From Methanomassiliicoccales archaeon (GTDB lineage: Archaea; Thermoplasmatota; Thermoplasmata; Methanomassiliicoccales; JACIVX01): a DNA stretch of 64,000 nt. The notes beneath the pieces were generated by a model. It worked only from the letters and a program-made list of their open reading frames with translations. It did not search any database and was not told where the DNA came from. Below, one piece after another: positions 9,102-16,812 of the stretch; positions within the stretch are counted from its first letter, which is position 1; the number at the start of each line of letters is the position of its first letter. A program made the translations under genes and the position numbers. The stretch is from NCBI GenBank assembly GCA_014361295.1, contig JACIVX010000001.1:383924-447923 (forward strand), read 5' to 3'.

Positions 9102-9341
9102 TCATTTTCCCCGTCTGCTGACTATCAGCGTGAGAGTTGATCGAATCGCACCTACATGTCTTATTTTCTGAGTGATGAGTCCCTCAAGACTTTCCATCGT
9201 TTCGGAATCGAGTTTTGCGACAATGTCATATACACCATAAACCAGATAAATCTCCTTGACTTCGGAGAGTTTTGAAAGTGAATCGATGACTTCACCCTCT
9301 TTTCCGATTTCTGTGTTGATCAGTACGATTGCAGTTGGCAT
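9102..9341 (-). CDS. Stand-alone RAM (Lrp/AsnC ligand-binding) domain protein
   Basis: 79 residues matching only the C-terminal regulatory half of Lrp/AsnC proteins: TAIVLINTEIG, then VKEIYLVYGVYDIVAKLDSE, and IRHVGAIRSTLTLIV. There is no helix-turn-helix. Such proteins form oligomers that bind amino acids and may modulate full-length Lrp paralogues. The start is supported by the canonical MPTAIVLI N-terminus. It stands alone between an unknown gene and the DUF438 gene. Confidence 0.85.
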   Translation of the reverse strand: MPTAIVLINTEIGKEGEVIDSLSKLSEVKEIYLVYGVYDIVAKLDSETMESLEGLITQKIRHVGAIRSTLTLIVSRRGK

Positions 9342-9606
9342 TTTTATCGCAAATATATTGCTCTCCTCGCATTATTTATTTTCTTGCCGGCTTTTAATGA
9401 GTAAGAAATCCGGCTGGCCCATTTGAGATTTAAATACACAATTTATCGTATATGAGTGAAATTGATAATCATCTAAACGTCTTGGAAAATTGCAAAATGT
9501 TGAAGTACTGGGAGAGCCATAAATCACCGTTTAGGATGCAATATGGAGAACACCAGTGCATCATTCGATAATTGTTATTCAACCATCAAAGTTGGAGGCT
9601 AATGGG

Positions 9607-10797
9607 ATGGGTGGACAAAATAATGAAGCGAAGAGAATAGTCAGAGAGATCCTCGAAGATTTAAAGCGCGGAAAGAAGGTAGTGGAAGTCAAAGAACGAT
9701 TCAAACAGGTTTTGTCTCAGATTGATGAAGGCGATATTTCAATCATTGAAGATGCGCTTGTTAAAGAAGGCGTACCGATCGAAGATATCGAGAGATTGTG
9801 CGAAGTGCACGTGGCAGTCTCCAGTGAAATATCAGGTCAAAAGCAAATGGTTGGCCCGGGTCACCCAATTTTTATTCTACTAGAAGAACACAAGTATGTG
9901 AAAGACGTTGCTGACGAAATTGTTAGACTGCTTCCTTCACTATCAAAAAAAGAAGAAGCGGAGGAAACAGTTGAACGTCTCGCAGAACTTGTGGAACACC
10001 TCAAAGAATACAACAAGCATAAGGTCAGGGAAGAGAATGCGCTCTTCCCCGTGATTGAGAAACATGGTGTGACCCAGCCGCCTGCCGTCATGTGGTCGGA
10101 ACACGATCAGCAGAGAGCTCTCATAAAGAAGATTGCTGCGCTGCTCGAACAAAGGGATGTATTCTCAAAAAATATAGAGGAACTTGCATCTGCGCTTCGT
10201 TCTATCTCGGAAATGGTCATGACTCATTTTTACAAGGAAGAAAACATTCTCTTTCCAACTGCGTTGAAACTCATTGATGAGGGCGAGTGGAAACAGATCA
10301 AGGAATCGATGGACGATCTGGGATATTGTTACTTCACCCCGAACCAAGCCATTGGAGCTGTTGAGGAGGTAACAGTTGTCAAAGAGGTCAAAGGTGCTGA
10401 GGTCACACTCGAGACCGGTACTCTCACGCTCGAGCAACTAGAAGCTATTTTTAGTCACTTACCTATCGATATCACATTCGTCGATGACAAAGACTCAGTT
10501 CGATTTTTCAATCAGACCCGCGAAAGGATATTTCCGAGGACAAAGGCGATCATAGGCCGTAAGGTGCAAAAATGCCATCCCCGGAAGAGTGTCGAAGTTG
10601 TTGAAAGAATTCTTAACGACTTCAGGACGGGGACAAGGGACTCAGCGAAATTCTGGATTCATCTTGGCGATAAATACGTCCTCATTCAATACCTTGCCGT
10701 GAGGGGCAAGGATAACAAATATCTCGGTTGCCTCGAGGTTACACAGGACATCGCGCCTCTCAGAAAAATAGAGGGTGAAAAAAGACTCCTTGATTGA
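9607..10797 (+). CDS. DUF438 / hemerythrin / PAS domain protein
   Basis: 396 residues from ATG at 9607 with GGAGG about 10 nt upstream. Domain order: an N-terminal DUF438 helical domain (to about residue 75), a hemerythrin-like HHE domain with iron ligands in GPGHPIF, EEHKYV, EYNKHKVREENALFP, WSEHDQQR and THFYKEENILFP, and a C-terminal PAS domain beginning LPIDITFVDDKDSVRFFN. The family is usually interpreted as a cytosolic sensor of O2, NO or redox state. Its output partner is unknown. It lies near the superoxide dismutase region but not in an operon with it. Confidence 0.88.
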   Translation: MGGQNNEAKRIVREILEDLKRGKKVVEVKERFKQVLSQIDEGDISIIEDALVKEGVPIEDIERLCEVHVAVSSEISGQKQMVGPGHPIFILLEEHKYVKDVADEIVRLLPSLSKKEEAEETVERLAELVEHLKEYNKHKVREENALFPVIEKHGVTQPPAVMWSEHDQQRALIKKIAALLEQRDVFSKNIEELASALRSISEMVMTHFYKEENILFPTALKLIDEGEWKQIKESMDDLGYCYFTPNQAIGAVEEVTVVKEVKGAEVTLETGTLTLEQLEAIFSHLPIDITFVDDKDSVRFFNQTRERIFPRTKAIIGRKVQKCHPRKSVEVVERILNDFRTGTRDSAKFWIHLGDKYVLIQYLAVRGKDNKYLGCLEVTQDIAPLRKIEGEKRLLD

Positions 10798-10874
10798 TGT
10801 CTTCAATAATTAAAAATGAACTAGATTGAGGTGTCGGCTGGACTATTGAGAAATGTCGTCATTAATGAGCGATA

Positions 10875-10885
10875 TTTCTAAATAC
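10875..10885 (+). promoter_or_regulatory. TATA box upstream of the candidate RNA gene
   Basis: TTTCTAAATAC is centred about 28 nt before the first base of a perfect 10-bp stem at 10910. No coding region on this strand follows, so the most likely product is a small RNA. Confidence 0.5.
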
Positions 10886-10909
10886 AGTGATGCATGTAAA
10901 AAGATACAC

Positions 10910-10998
10910 GAGGCCCGATAGTTTAGGATGAAGAGAAGAGGGTCAGCTGATCCCCTTTAGGACATGATGAACCCTATGAGTGCAGATCATCGGGCCTC
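10910..10998 (+). ncRNA. Candidate structured small RNA (about 89 nt), family unknown
   Basis: The segment begins GAGGCCCGAT and ends ATCGGGCCTC, a perfect 10-bp closing stem. Inside are a UAGG/CCUA pairing (10924-10927 with 10973-10976), a hairpin around 10936-10958, a perfect CUGA (10947-10950) and a perfect AUGAUGA (10964-10970). The last two are the D' and C' boxes of C/D guide RNAs, but the terminal C and D boxes are not canonical. It lies between two convergent genes and has a TATA box at the right distance. It could instead be an unusual terminator or part of a mobile element. Confidence 0.5.
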
Positions 10999-11015
10999 TC
11001 ATCCGGCCTCGCTAA

Positions 11016-11549
11016 TTATTGTCGGAGTCGCCTCACTGCGATGCGCACACCTGGTGACTCGTTTTCAACCGCGTATCGCTTTTTTGTAATGATCGATACA
11101 ACCTGAGAGTCGTCAGGAATCAATACCTTAGCTAATCCATCCAAAACTGTCCTGACGAGCTTGTCAACATCAGGCCTTTTTGTATTGAGATTTATCTTCT
11201 TCGGGAGACTCTTGGGTCTCTGGAAAACAAATTCAGCTTCGACCTCGTATCCAAAACGTGGATCGGGTGAATAAAATGATATCGCTCTCTTTTCATTCGC
11301 GTGCTGCGCTTCTGTTGCGATCCTCAGCTGCCATTTCTTTGTATCCTTGTTGCCATGTATTGTGACAACCCTGTCAATTTTTTTCAGATAATAGGATCGG
11401 GTACTTCCCTGAGGCTTGGGGTCTCCGCAAACGAAGAATTCGATGAAATCCTCATTTTCACCTGGACGCAAATAATGATCGATGTCTTCTGCTGGACTCG
11501 CCTCATAATCCCGATCTTCCTGTTCATTTTCCTCTTCACGGCCAGCCAT
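11016..11549 (-). CDS. RusA-family Holliday junction resolvase
   Basis: 177 residues from ATG at 11549; a TATA-like AAATTTAATG about 30 nt upstream supports this start. The RusA pattern is clear: FIEFFVCGDPKPQGSTR, FVFQRPKSLPKK, TKRPDVDKLVRTVLDGL and IPDDSQVVSI, giving the acidic Asp pairs that bind Mg. RusA cleaves four-way DNA junctions and is usually carried by phages and prophages. An acidic, disordered N-terminus of about 35 residues is additional. No phage genes surround it, so it may be a domesticated copy. Confidence 0.82.
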   Translation of the reverse strand: MAGREEENEQEDRDYEASPAEDIDHYLRPGENEDFIEFFVCGDPKPQGSTRSYYLKKIDRVVTIHGNKDTKKWQLRIATEAQHANEKRAISFYSPDPRFGYEVEAEFVFQRPKSLPKKINLNTKRPDVDKLVRTVLDGLAKVLIPDDSQVVSIITKKRYAVENESPGVRIAVRRLRQ

Positions 11550-11608
11550 CGTGAAGGACACTCAGTTTATCGATTCATTAAATTTTCTATTAAATTGATC
11601 CTTTAAAA

Positions 11609-12907
11609 CTATTCATCTTTGACGTTTCTTTCAATGAAAGGTGTTGTCTTGAGAGCAAGCCTCACGGTATCGAGGAGCATAACCGTTCCGATGAGCACGA
11701 GAATAAACCCTGCAATCCAGCTCCAAGAATAATCGAATAAAGGAACCCCATTGACATTATTTTTGCTGAATGCAAGAGCTGCAAAAAAAGGCACGTAGGT
11801 GGTAAAACAACGAACTGCTATCTTTCTATTTTCAACCGCCCACACGATCAACATCGAAATCGGGAAGATGTAATATCCCATAGCAGTCCTTGGATAAAAA
11901 AGGAGAAATGCGACGACAATAACTAAAGCCCCGCTCCAAAAACCGAGTTTTTTCTTTGCAACGTAAAGAATCGAGATTGACAGCGCGATAGCGAGCGTGA
12001 CTAGAAGAACACTACGAGGAATGGAAAGACCGCCCATCGCCAGAAACCCCCATAAACTATCCCCACCTGCTGGACCAGTCCCTCCCTCAAGAAAATAGTA
12101 ACTGGGAAAGGCCAAGAATTCATCTGGTACAACAATCAAGAAAGGGATGGAAACGATAATCGAAACGAGGGCGATGATTGCAAGATGGATCAAACGCTCT
12201 CGCCACTTTCTTACCGAAAAGAACAAACTTGGATAAAGCATCGCTGAAAACACCTTAGTCCAGATGCCGATTGCGATCAGCGCTGCTGATAGTTTAAAAC
12301 GCCCGTGAAGAGCCAGAATCGCTGAAAGGAAGAAAAGAAAAACGACGATCGACTCATCCTGTATTCCAAAAGTTGATTCAACTGTTTCAAACGGTACTGC
12401 ATAAAAGAGAAGCGCGACGGCAAAAGCTTTGTAATCATCCCATTTTCTCAATCCATAATAAAACAAAAGTGCAGTTAAAATCTGAAACGTAGAAAAATAG
12501 ATTTCGTAGATCCAGTCTTCGCCACCAAATAACTGAGCGGGGAGCATTAGATAAACAATAAGAGGTGGAGACTCGCATCTGATGTCGCGATAAAGCCATC
12601 CCCCGTCGAGCACAGTCTGCGTTCGTTCTCTGTAATAAGGTACGTCTGGTGTAGGTCCGACGATCTCCGTTAGTGGCTTCCTGACGATTAGCTGATCCGC
12701 GGTGATAAGGCCACCAAGATAAAGGATACCGACCAAAAGGATCACGAATGCTCTTTTCTCAGGTTTGATCGAGCGCAATTTCTCCTGAAGGGCGGCCAGT
12801 TTTTTATCCCATTCTTGCTTATATGACACGATTCTACACCTTTCCTTTTTACTTAGATGATTGCTTTTCGATCTGCTATACACCATTTGGCGATCACCGC
12901 GGCCCAT
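11609..12907 (-). CDS. Multi-pass membrane protein, GT-C-like glycosyltransferase
   Basis: 432 residues with a charged N-terminus (about 50 residues) and roughly ten hydrophobic helices. The first extracytoplasmic loop contains PDVPYYRERTQTVLDGGWLYRD, which resembles loop 1 of dolichyl/polyprenyl-phosphate-mannose-dependent GT-C enzymes (GT87/DUF2029-like). Such enzymes transfer sugars from lipid carriers outside the membrane. The start is uncertain: an ATG at 12886 and a GTG at 12829 (VSYKQEWDKKL) are alternatives, and the latter removes a basic, low-complexity leader. Sits directly downstream of aspS on the same strand. Confidence 0.6.
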   Translation of the reverse strand: MGRGDRQMVYSRSKSNHLSKKERCRIVSYKQEWDKKLAALQEKLRSIKPEKRAFVILLVGILYLGGLITADQLIVRKPLTEIVGPTPDVPYYRERTQTVLDGGWLYRDIRCESPPLIVYLMLPAQLFGGEDWIYEIYFSTFQILTALLFYYGLRKWDDYKAFAVALLFYAVPFETVESTFGIQDESIVVFLFFLSAILALHGRFKLSAALIAIGIWTKVFSAMLYPSLFFSVRKWRERLIHLAIIALVSIIVSIPFLIVVPDEFLAFPSYYFLEGGTGPAGGDSLWGFLAMGGLSIPRSVLLVTLAIALSISILYVAKKKLGFWSGALVIVVAFLLFYPRTAMGYYIFPISMLIVWAVENRKIAVRCFTTYVPFFAALAFSKNNVNGVPLFDYSWSWIAGFILVLIGTVMLLDTVRLALKTTPFIERNVKDE

Positions 12908-12928
12908 TTCAACAATCTGTTTTGGTTG

Positions 12929-14248
12929 TCACGGAGAAAGACGGTTTCTGTCTCGGGGGAAGAGAATCGTTTCCCTGATATTTGGAAGGTTCAGCATTTT
13001 TTGAATGAACCGTTCTAGTCCAATCCCCCATCCTCCATGAGGTGGCATTCCATACGCAAATGCATTCAAGTAAAATTCAAAGGATGCGATATTCAGTCCT
13101 TTTTTCTTCATTCTCTCAACGAGTCGATCGTACCGGTGCTCTCGCTGACCTCCTGACGCGATTTCCTGACCCTTGTAGTCAAGGTCAAATGAATGAGAGA
13201 AAACTGTGCCGTCTTTTTCCATAATATAAAAAGGCTTCAATTTCTCTGGATATTCGATTATCCAATACATCTCATAACCTTTAGACATCATCACCTCACC
13301 AAGCAACTTCTCCTCTTCCGTACCGAGATCCTCCCCTTCCTCAATGTCTACACCCTCGGATGATAAAATATCCAGCACCTCGCTATATGTTAGTACGGGA
13401 TAAGGAGATTTGGGAATACTGACTGGAGCTCCGATCAATTCGATGAGGTCCTTGCAAGAATCAGCAACATGTTTGATCACATATTGCATGCACCCCTCGA
13501 TTACTTCCAAAACATCGCGTTGGGAGTCAATAAATGCCATTTCTCCGTCAAAACTGATGAATTCAGAGACATGCCTCACTGTGTCAGAAGGCTCGGCACG
13601 AAATGCTGGCGCAATTTCGTAAACACGATCGAGGCCCGTTGACATAAGCATTTGCTTGTAGAGTTGCGGACTCTGCGCAAGGTAGGCATTCTTATCGAAA
13701 TACTGTATGGGGAATAGTGTTGCACCTCCTTCCGCCCCTGATGCAACGATTTTCGGTGTGAAAACTTCAACGAAATCCTTATCCACCAGATATTTGTCGA
13801 TAAGCTGCATTACAACTGACTTGATCTGGAAAATAGCTCTTATTTCCGGTTTTCTCAGATCAAGGAATCTGTTATTGAATCTTGTCTCCATTTCAACGCC
13901 AACTTTATCGACCACTCCCATCGGTAGGGGCGTCATCGCTTTGCTGAGAATCTCACAGCTTTTTGGAATAATTTCAAACCCCATTTTCGCTTGTTTACTT
14001 TCTTTTACAATACCGGAGAGTGATATTACAGATTCCCTCGAAATTCCTGTGAGTGTTTCGTACAAATCTGGAGGAGTGTCCTTCTTTCGCATGGCAATCT
14101 GAATAACACCATACCTATCCCTCAATATGATAAATGAAATCCCGCCGAGATTTCTGATTTCCTGTACCCATCCCTTGACAACGACTTCTTTCCCTAAATC
14201 ACTAGTGTTGATCGATCTTGAATTCCTCAACATCGATTGTCCGTTCAT
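12929..14248 (-). CDS. aspS: Aspartyl-tRNA synthetase, archaeal type
   Basis: 439 residues from ATG at 14248; a TATA box CATTTATATA (14281-14290, minus strand) lies about 37 nt upstream, and the longer frame to 14356 would run through it. N-terminal OB fold (VVVKGWVQEIRNLGGISFIILRD) binds the anticodon. Class II landmarks are the flipping-loop region GAEGGATLFPIQYF, motif 2 FRAEPSDTVRHVSEF, and motif 3 GWGIGLERFIQKML. It charges tRNA-Asp in the cytosol. Whether it also charges tRNA-Asn cannot be judged from this sequence alone. Confidence 0.93.
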   Translation of the reverse strand: MNGQSMLRNSRSINTSDLGKEVVVKGWVQEIRNLGGISFIILRDRYGVIQIAMRKKDTPPDLYETLTGISRESVISLSGIVKESKQAKMGFEIIPKSCEILSKAMTPLPMGVVDKVGVEMETRFNNRFLDLRKPEIRAIFQIKSVVMQLIDKYLVDKDFVEVFTPKIVASGAEGGATLFPIQYFDKNAYLAQSPQLYKQMLMSTGLDRVYEIAPAFRAEPSDTVRHVSEFISFDGEMAFIDSQRDVLEVIEGCMQYVIKHVADSCKDLIELIGAPVSIPKSPYPVLTYSEVLDILSSEGVDIEEGEDLGTEEEKLLGEVMMSKGYEMYWIIEYPEKLKPFYIMEKDGTVFSHSFDLDYKGQEIASGGQREHRYDRLVERMKKKGLNIASFEFYLNAFAYGMPPHGGWGIGLERFIQKMLNLPNIRETILFPRDRNRLSP

Positions 14249-14429
14249 CTCAATACCTTGCCGGAAATGTGTTCCCGGAATATATAAATGGTAAAGTCTG
14301 CGGGAAAGATCAAAGAAATCTTGGATTGAAAGACATGATTTCCCGGAGAACTTCACAATGCCAGATTTAAATCACAATTTGAACAAAAAACCGAAAACAA
14401 TAATATCCTTTCGCTCCATACCAAACCTC

Positions 14430-14660
14430 ATGTCTCCGAAAGTAGATATTGATAGGGAAGAATGCACTGGATGTGGCCTCTGCTATAACGACGAGTGTCC
14501 AGAAGTTTTCGTTGAAGGTGATGATGGTCTTTCAGATGTCCAGGAAAAATATCGCGCAGGTGAGCCAGGGCAGGGTCAGATTCCAGAAGAGTTAAAAGAG
14601 TGCGCAAAAAGAGCAGCAGATGCTTGTCCTGTTAGCGCAATCACGGTGCTGGAAGATTAA
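14430..14660 (+). CDS. Single-cluster [4Fe-4S] ferredoxin
   Basis: 76 residues from ATG at 14430 (MSPKVDIDREECTGCGLC); a frame start at 14358 adds 24 poorly conserved residues. CTGCGLCYNDEC supplies three cluster ligands plus a neighbouring Cys, and CPVSAI near the C-terminus gives the fourth. Between them is a long acidic loop, typical of Pyrococcus-like monocluster ferredoxins. It is a soluble electron carrier. It is divergent from aspS, with only 181 bp between the two chosen starts. Confidence 0.85.
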   Translation: MSPKVDIDREECTGCGLCYNDECPEVFVEGDDGLSDVQEKYRAGEPGQGQIPEELKECAKRAADACPVSAITVLED

Positions 14661-14842
14661 ATTATCGCATAATTGACCATTTTTATAATTTTATAATGGT
14701 AATATCTGGACGGTAAACTCTTTGTTAAACCATTTACCCTGGGCAAACGGTTTTTATTGTTCCCCATCGTAATTCCGTGGCACAATGTAAATGTTTTATA
14801 CAGACAGTTGTATTTTCGGATTGCAGAGGATTGGGATTGGAA

Positions 14843-15985
14843 ATGGCGAACAAGGTCACTGTTTCTGTTATAAAGGCGGATGTCGGATCGGTTGCTGGAC
14901 ACTCACGTCCTCATCCGAAGATGATGGAGAAATGCAGAGAGACGTTGATGAACGGTGTTAAGGCTGGAGTGATCGAGGATTTTTATGTTACAAGGGTTGG
15001 CGATGATATCAATCTCTTCATGTCCCATCGAAGAGGAGAAAACAACAAAGAAGTCCATCATCTGGCCTGGGAAGCGTTTCAGGAGGCTGCAAAGATTGCA
15101 AAGGATATGAGATTATATGCTGCCGGCCAGGATATTTTAAAGGACGCGTTCAGCGGCAATGTCAGAGGGGCAGGTCCTGGCGCTGCTGAGATGGAATTCA
15201 CTGAAAGACCATCTGAGCCAGTGCTGTTTTTTATGGCTGATAAAACTGAACCCTCCTCGTTTTCGCTCCCCCTGACAAGGATTTTCATGGATCCTTTTAC
15301 CACAACGGGCCTCGTTATCGATCCCCGCGTACATCTTGGGTTCAAATTCGAAATTGTAGATGTGTACGAATCGAAGAAGATTATTATGAGCGCGCCTGAG
15401 GAGAGTTATGACATATTGAGTCTTCTCGGCGATACTACTAGATACGCGATCAAGAGAGTTTACAGCAAGATCGATGAGATCGGGATAGCAGCTGTCGTCA
15501 GCACAGAGAAACTCAATTTCGCAGCCGGAAAATATGTTGGGAAGGACGATCCTGTTATGATCGTTCGCTGCCAAAGCGGATTGCCAGCTGTGGGAGAAGT
15601 TTTACAGCCATTCATGTTCCCGCAGCTCGTAGCTGGATGGATGCGCGGTTCCCATTACGGTGCATGGTATCCATGTTCAGTTGAAGATTCTGATCCCTCA
15701 TTTTTTGATGGACCACCACGAATCGTTTGCCTCGGCTTCCAAATAAGTAATGGACGATTTCAAGGTGTGGAAGAGCCAGGATCACCCGCCGGTGTCCACA
15801 CGCCCGTTGACTATTTCGCTGGAAGCGTGTGGGATGAGGCAAGAAGAAGAGCCGTCAGGGTAAGCATCTACATGAGAGGACATGGACCATTCATGCCAGG
15901 TATTTTATCTCCAGAGGAAATGGAATATACCACGAAGCCGTCCGTTCTTAAGAAGCTCAAGGAAAGGATGGTCGATGTCGACTAA
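14843..15985 (+). CDS. fbp: Bifunctional fructose-1,6-bisphosphate aldolase/phosphatase
   Basis: 380 residues from ATG at 14843 (MANKVTVSVIKADVGSVAGHSRPHP), the usual N-terminus of the archaeal class V enzyme. Other landmarks are GIGDDINL-like VGDDINLFMSHRRG, GNVRGAGPGAAEMEF, FMDPFTTTGLVIDPRVHLGF, and GSHYGAWYPC. The enzyme condenses DHAP and glyceraldehyde 3-phosphate and then dephosphorylates the FBP to fructose 6-phosphate, a one-protein gluconeogenic step. A TTTTATAC element near 14794 is a likely TATA box. Its stop overlaps the downstream tpi start by 11 nt. Confidence 0.93.
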   Translation: MANKVTVSVIKADVGSVAGHSRPHPKMMEKCRETLMNGVKAGVIEDFYVTRVGDDINLFMSHRRGENNKEVHHLAWEAFQEAAKIAKDMRLYAAGQDILKDAFSGNVRGAGPGAAEMEFTERPSEPVLFFMADKTEPSSFSLPLTRIFMDPFTTTGLVIDPRVHLGFKFEIVDVYESKKIIMSAPEESYDILSLLGDTTRYAIKRVYSKIDEIGIAAVVSTEKLNFAAGKYVGKDDPVMIVRCQSGLPAVGEVLQPFMFPQLVAGWMRGSHYGAWYPCSVEDSDPSFFDGPPRIVCLGFQISNGRFQGVEEPGSPAGVHTPVDYFAGSVWDEARRRAVRVSIYMRGHGPFMPGILSPEEMEYTTKPSVLKKLKERMVDVD

Positions 15986-16655
15986 AATCTCGACACCAGC
16001 GATCATCGTCAACTTCAAAACGTACAAAGAGGTGGAGGGTTACCGATCTCTTTCAATCGCAAGAATCTGTCAGGAAATCTCAAAGAGCATGGATGTCTGC
16101 ATCTCGGTGTGCCCGCCTATCGTCGAGCTCTCATTGGTCGCTTCTTCAGTAAATATCCCCGTTCTATCTCAACATGTGGATCCTATTGATGCTGGGGCAC
16201 AAACGGGCTGGATTACCCCATCAGGCGTTAAGGCGACAGGAGCAGCCGGAACCTTATTGAATCACTCAGAGAGAAGAATGATCTTTTCAGATATCGCAAA
16301 GGCAATTTCTATGTGCAGAAAAACTGGTCTTCAGACCGTGGCCTGTGCGGACACAGCGGATGCGGCGGGCGCGATTGCATTCTTTAAACCAGATTTTATC
16401 GCGGTGGAGCCCCCGGAACTTATCGGCGGAGATATATCGGTTACGACGGCTAAACCTGAGGTCGTTACGAATGCCATTAACTCAGTAAGAAAAGTTGACG
16501 AAAAAATACCCGTTCTTTGTGGTGCGGGCGTCAAAACGGGAGAAGACGTTAAACAGGCGATCGAACTTGGGGCAGATGGAGTACTACTAGCCTCTGGTAT
16601 TGTTAAATCCTCTGATGTGAGAAGCGCGCTTGAGAGTCTGATTAGGTATCTTTGA
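15975..16655 (+). CDS. tpiA: Triosephosphate isomerase
   Basis: 226 residues, the short archaeal form. Start ATG at 15975 overlaps the end of fbp by 11 nt. Catalytic residues are visible: Asn-Lys in VNFKTYKE, His in LNHSERR, and Glu in VEPPELIGGD; the phosphate-binding loop is LCGAGVKTGEDV with GVLLASGIV. It interconverts DHAP and glyceraldehyde 3-phosphate, the two substrates of the overlapping aldolase/phosphatase, so the pair forms a compact gluconeogenic operon. Confidence 0.93.
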   Translation: MSTKISTPAIIVNFKTYKEVEGYRSLSIARICQEISKSMDVCISVCPPIVELSLVASSVNIPVLSQHVDPIDAGAQTGWITPSGVKATGAAGTLLNHSERRMIFSDIAKAISMCRKTGLQTVACADTADAAGAIAFFKPDFIAVEPPELIGGDISVTTAKPEVVTNAINSVRKVDEKIPVLCGAGVKTGEDVKQAIELGADGVLLASGIVKSSDVRSALESLIRYL

Positions 16656-16812
16656 AAATAATTCCCTTCTAGGTGGGGGCCATTTTCTTCGTCTTACCTT
16701 CCAATGTCGAAAAAAAAAAGTGCTATGAATGACTTTTGGATCGAAACCATAGAAACTGATCTAAATTAACTGTATACGTCTTAATTAAAATCTGGCTCCT
16801 TGCTTCAGATCA

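Noticed and set aside
9452-9571. 39-residue frame before the DUF438 gene
   Set aside because: A TATA-like element is too close to its ATG, it overlaps the main gene's leader, and the peptide has no known features. A short upstream ORF cannot be excluded.
10910-10998. Alternative reading of the structured segment as a Rho-like or intrinsic terminator
   Set aside because: Archaeal terminators are U-rich; no U-run follows the stem, and a promoter is placed before it. A role in transcript ending for the flanking genes remains possible.
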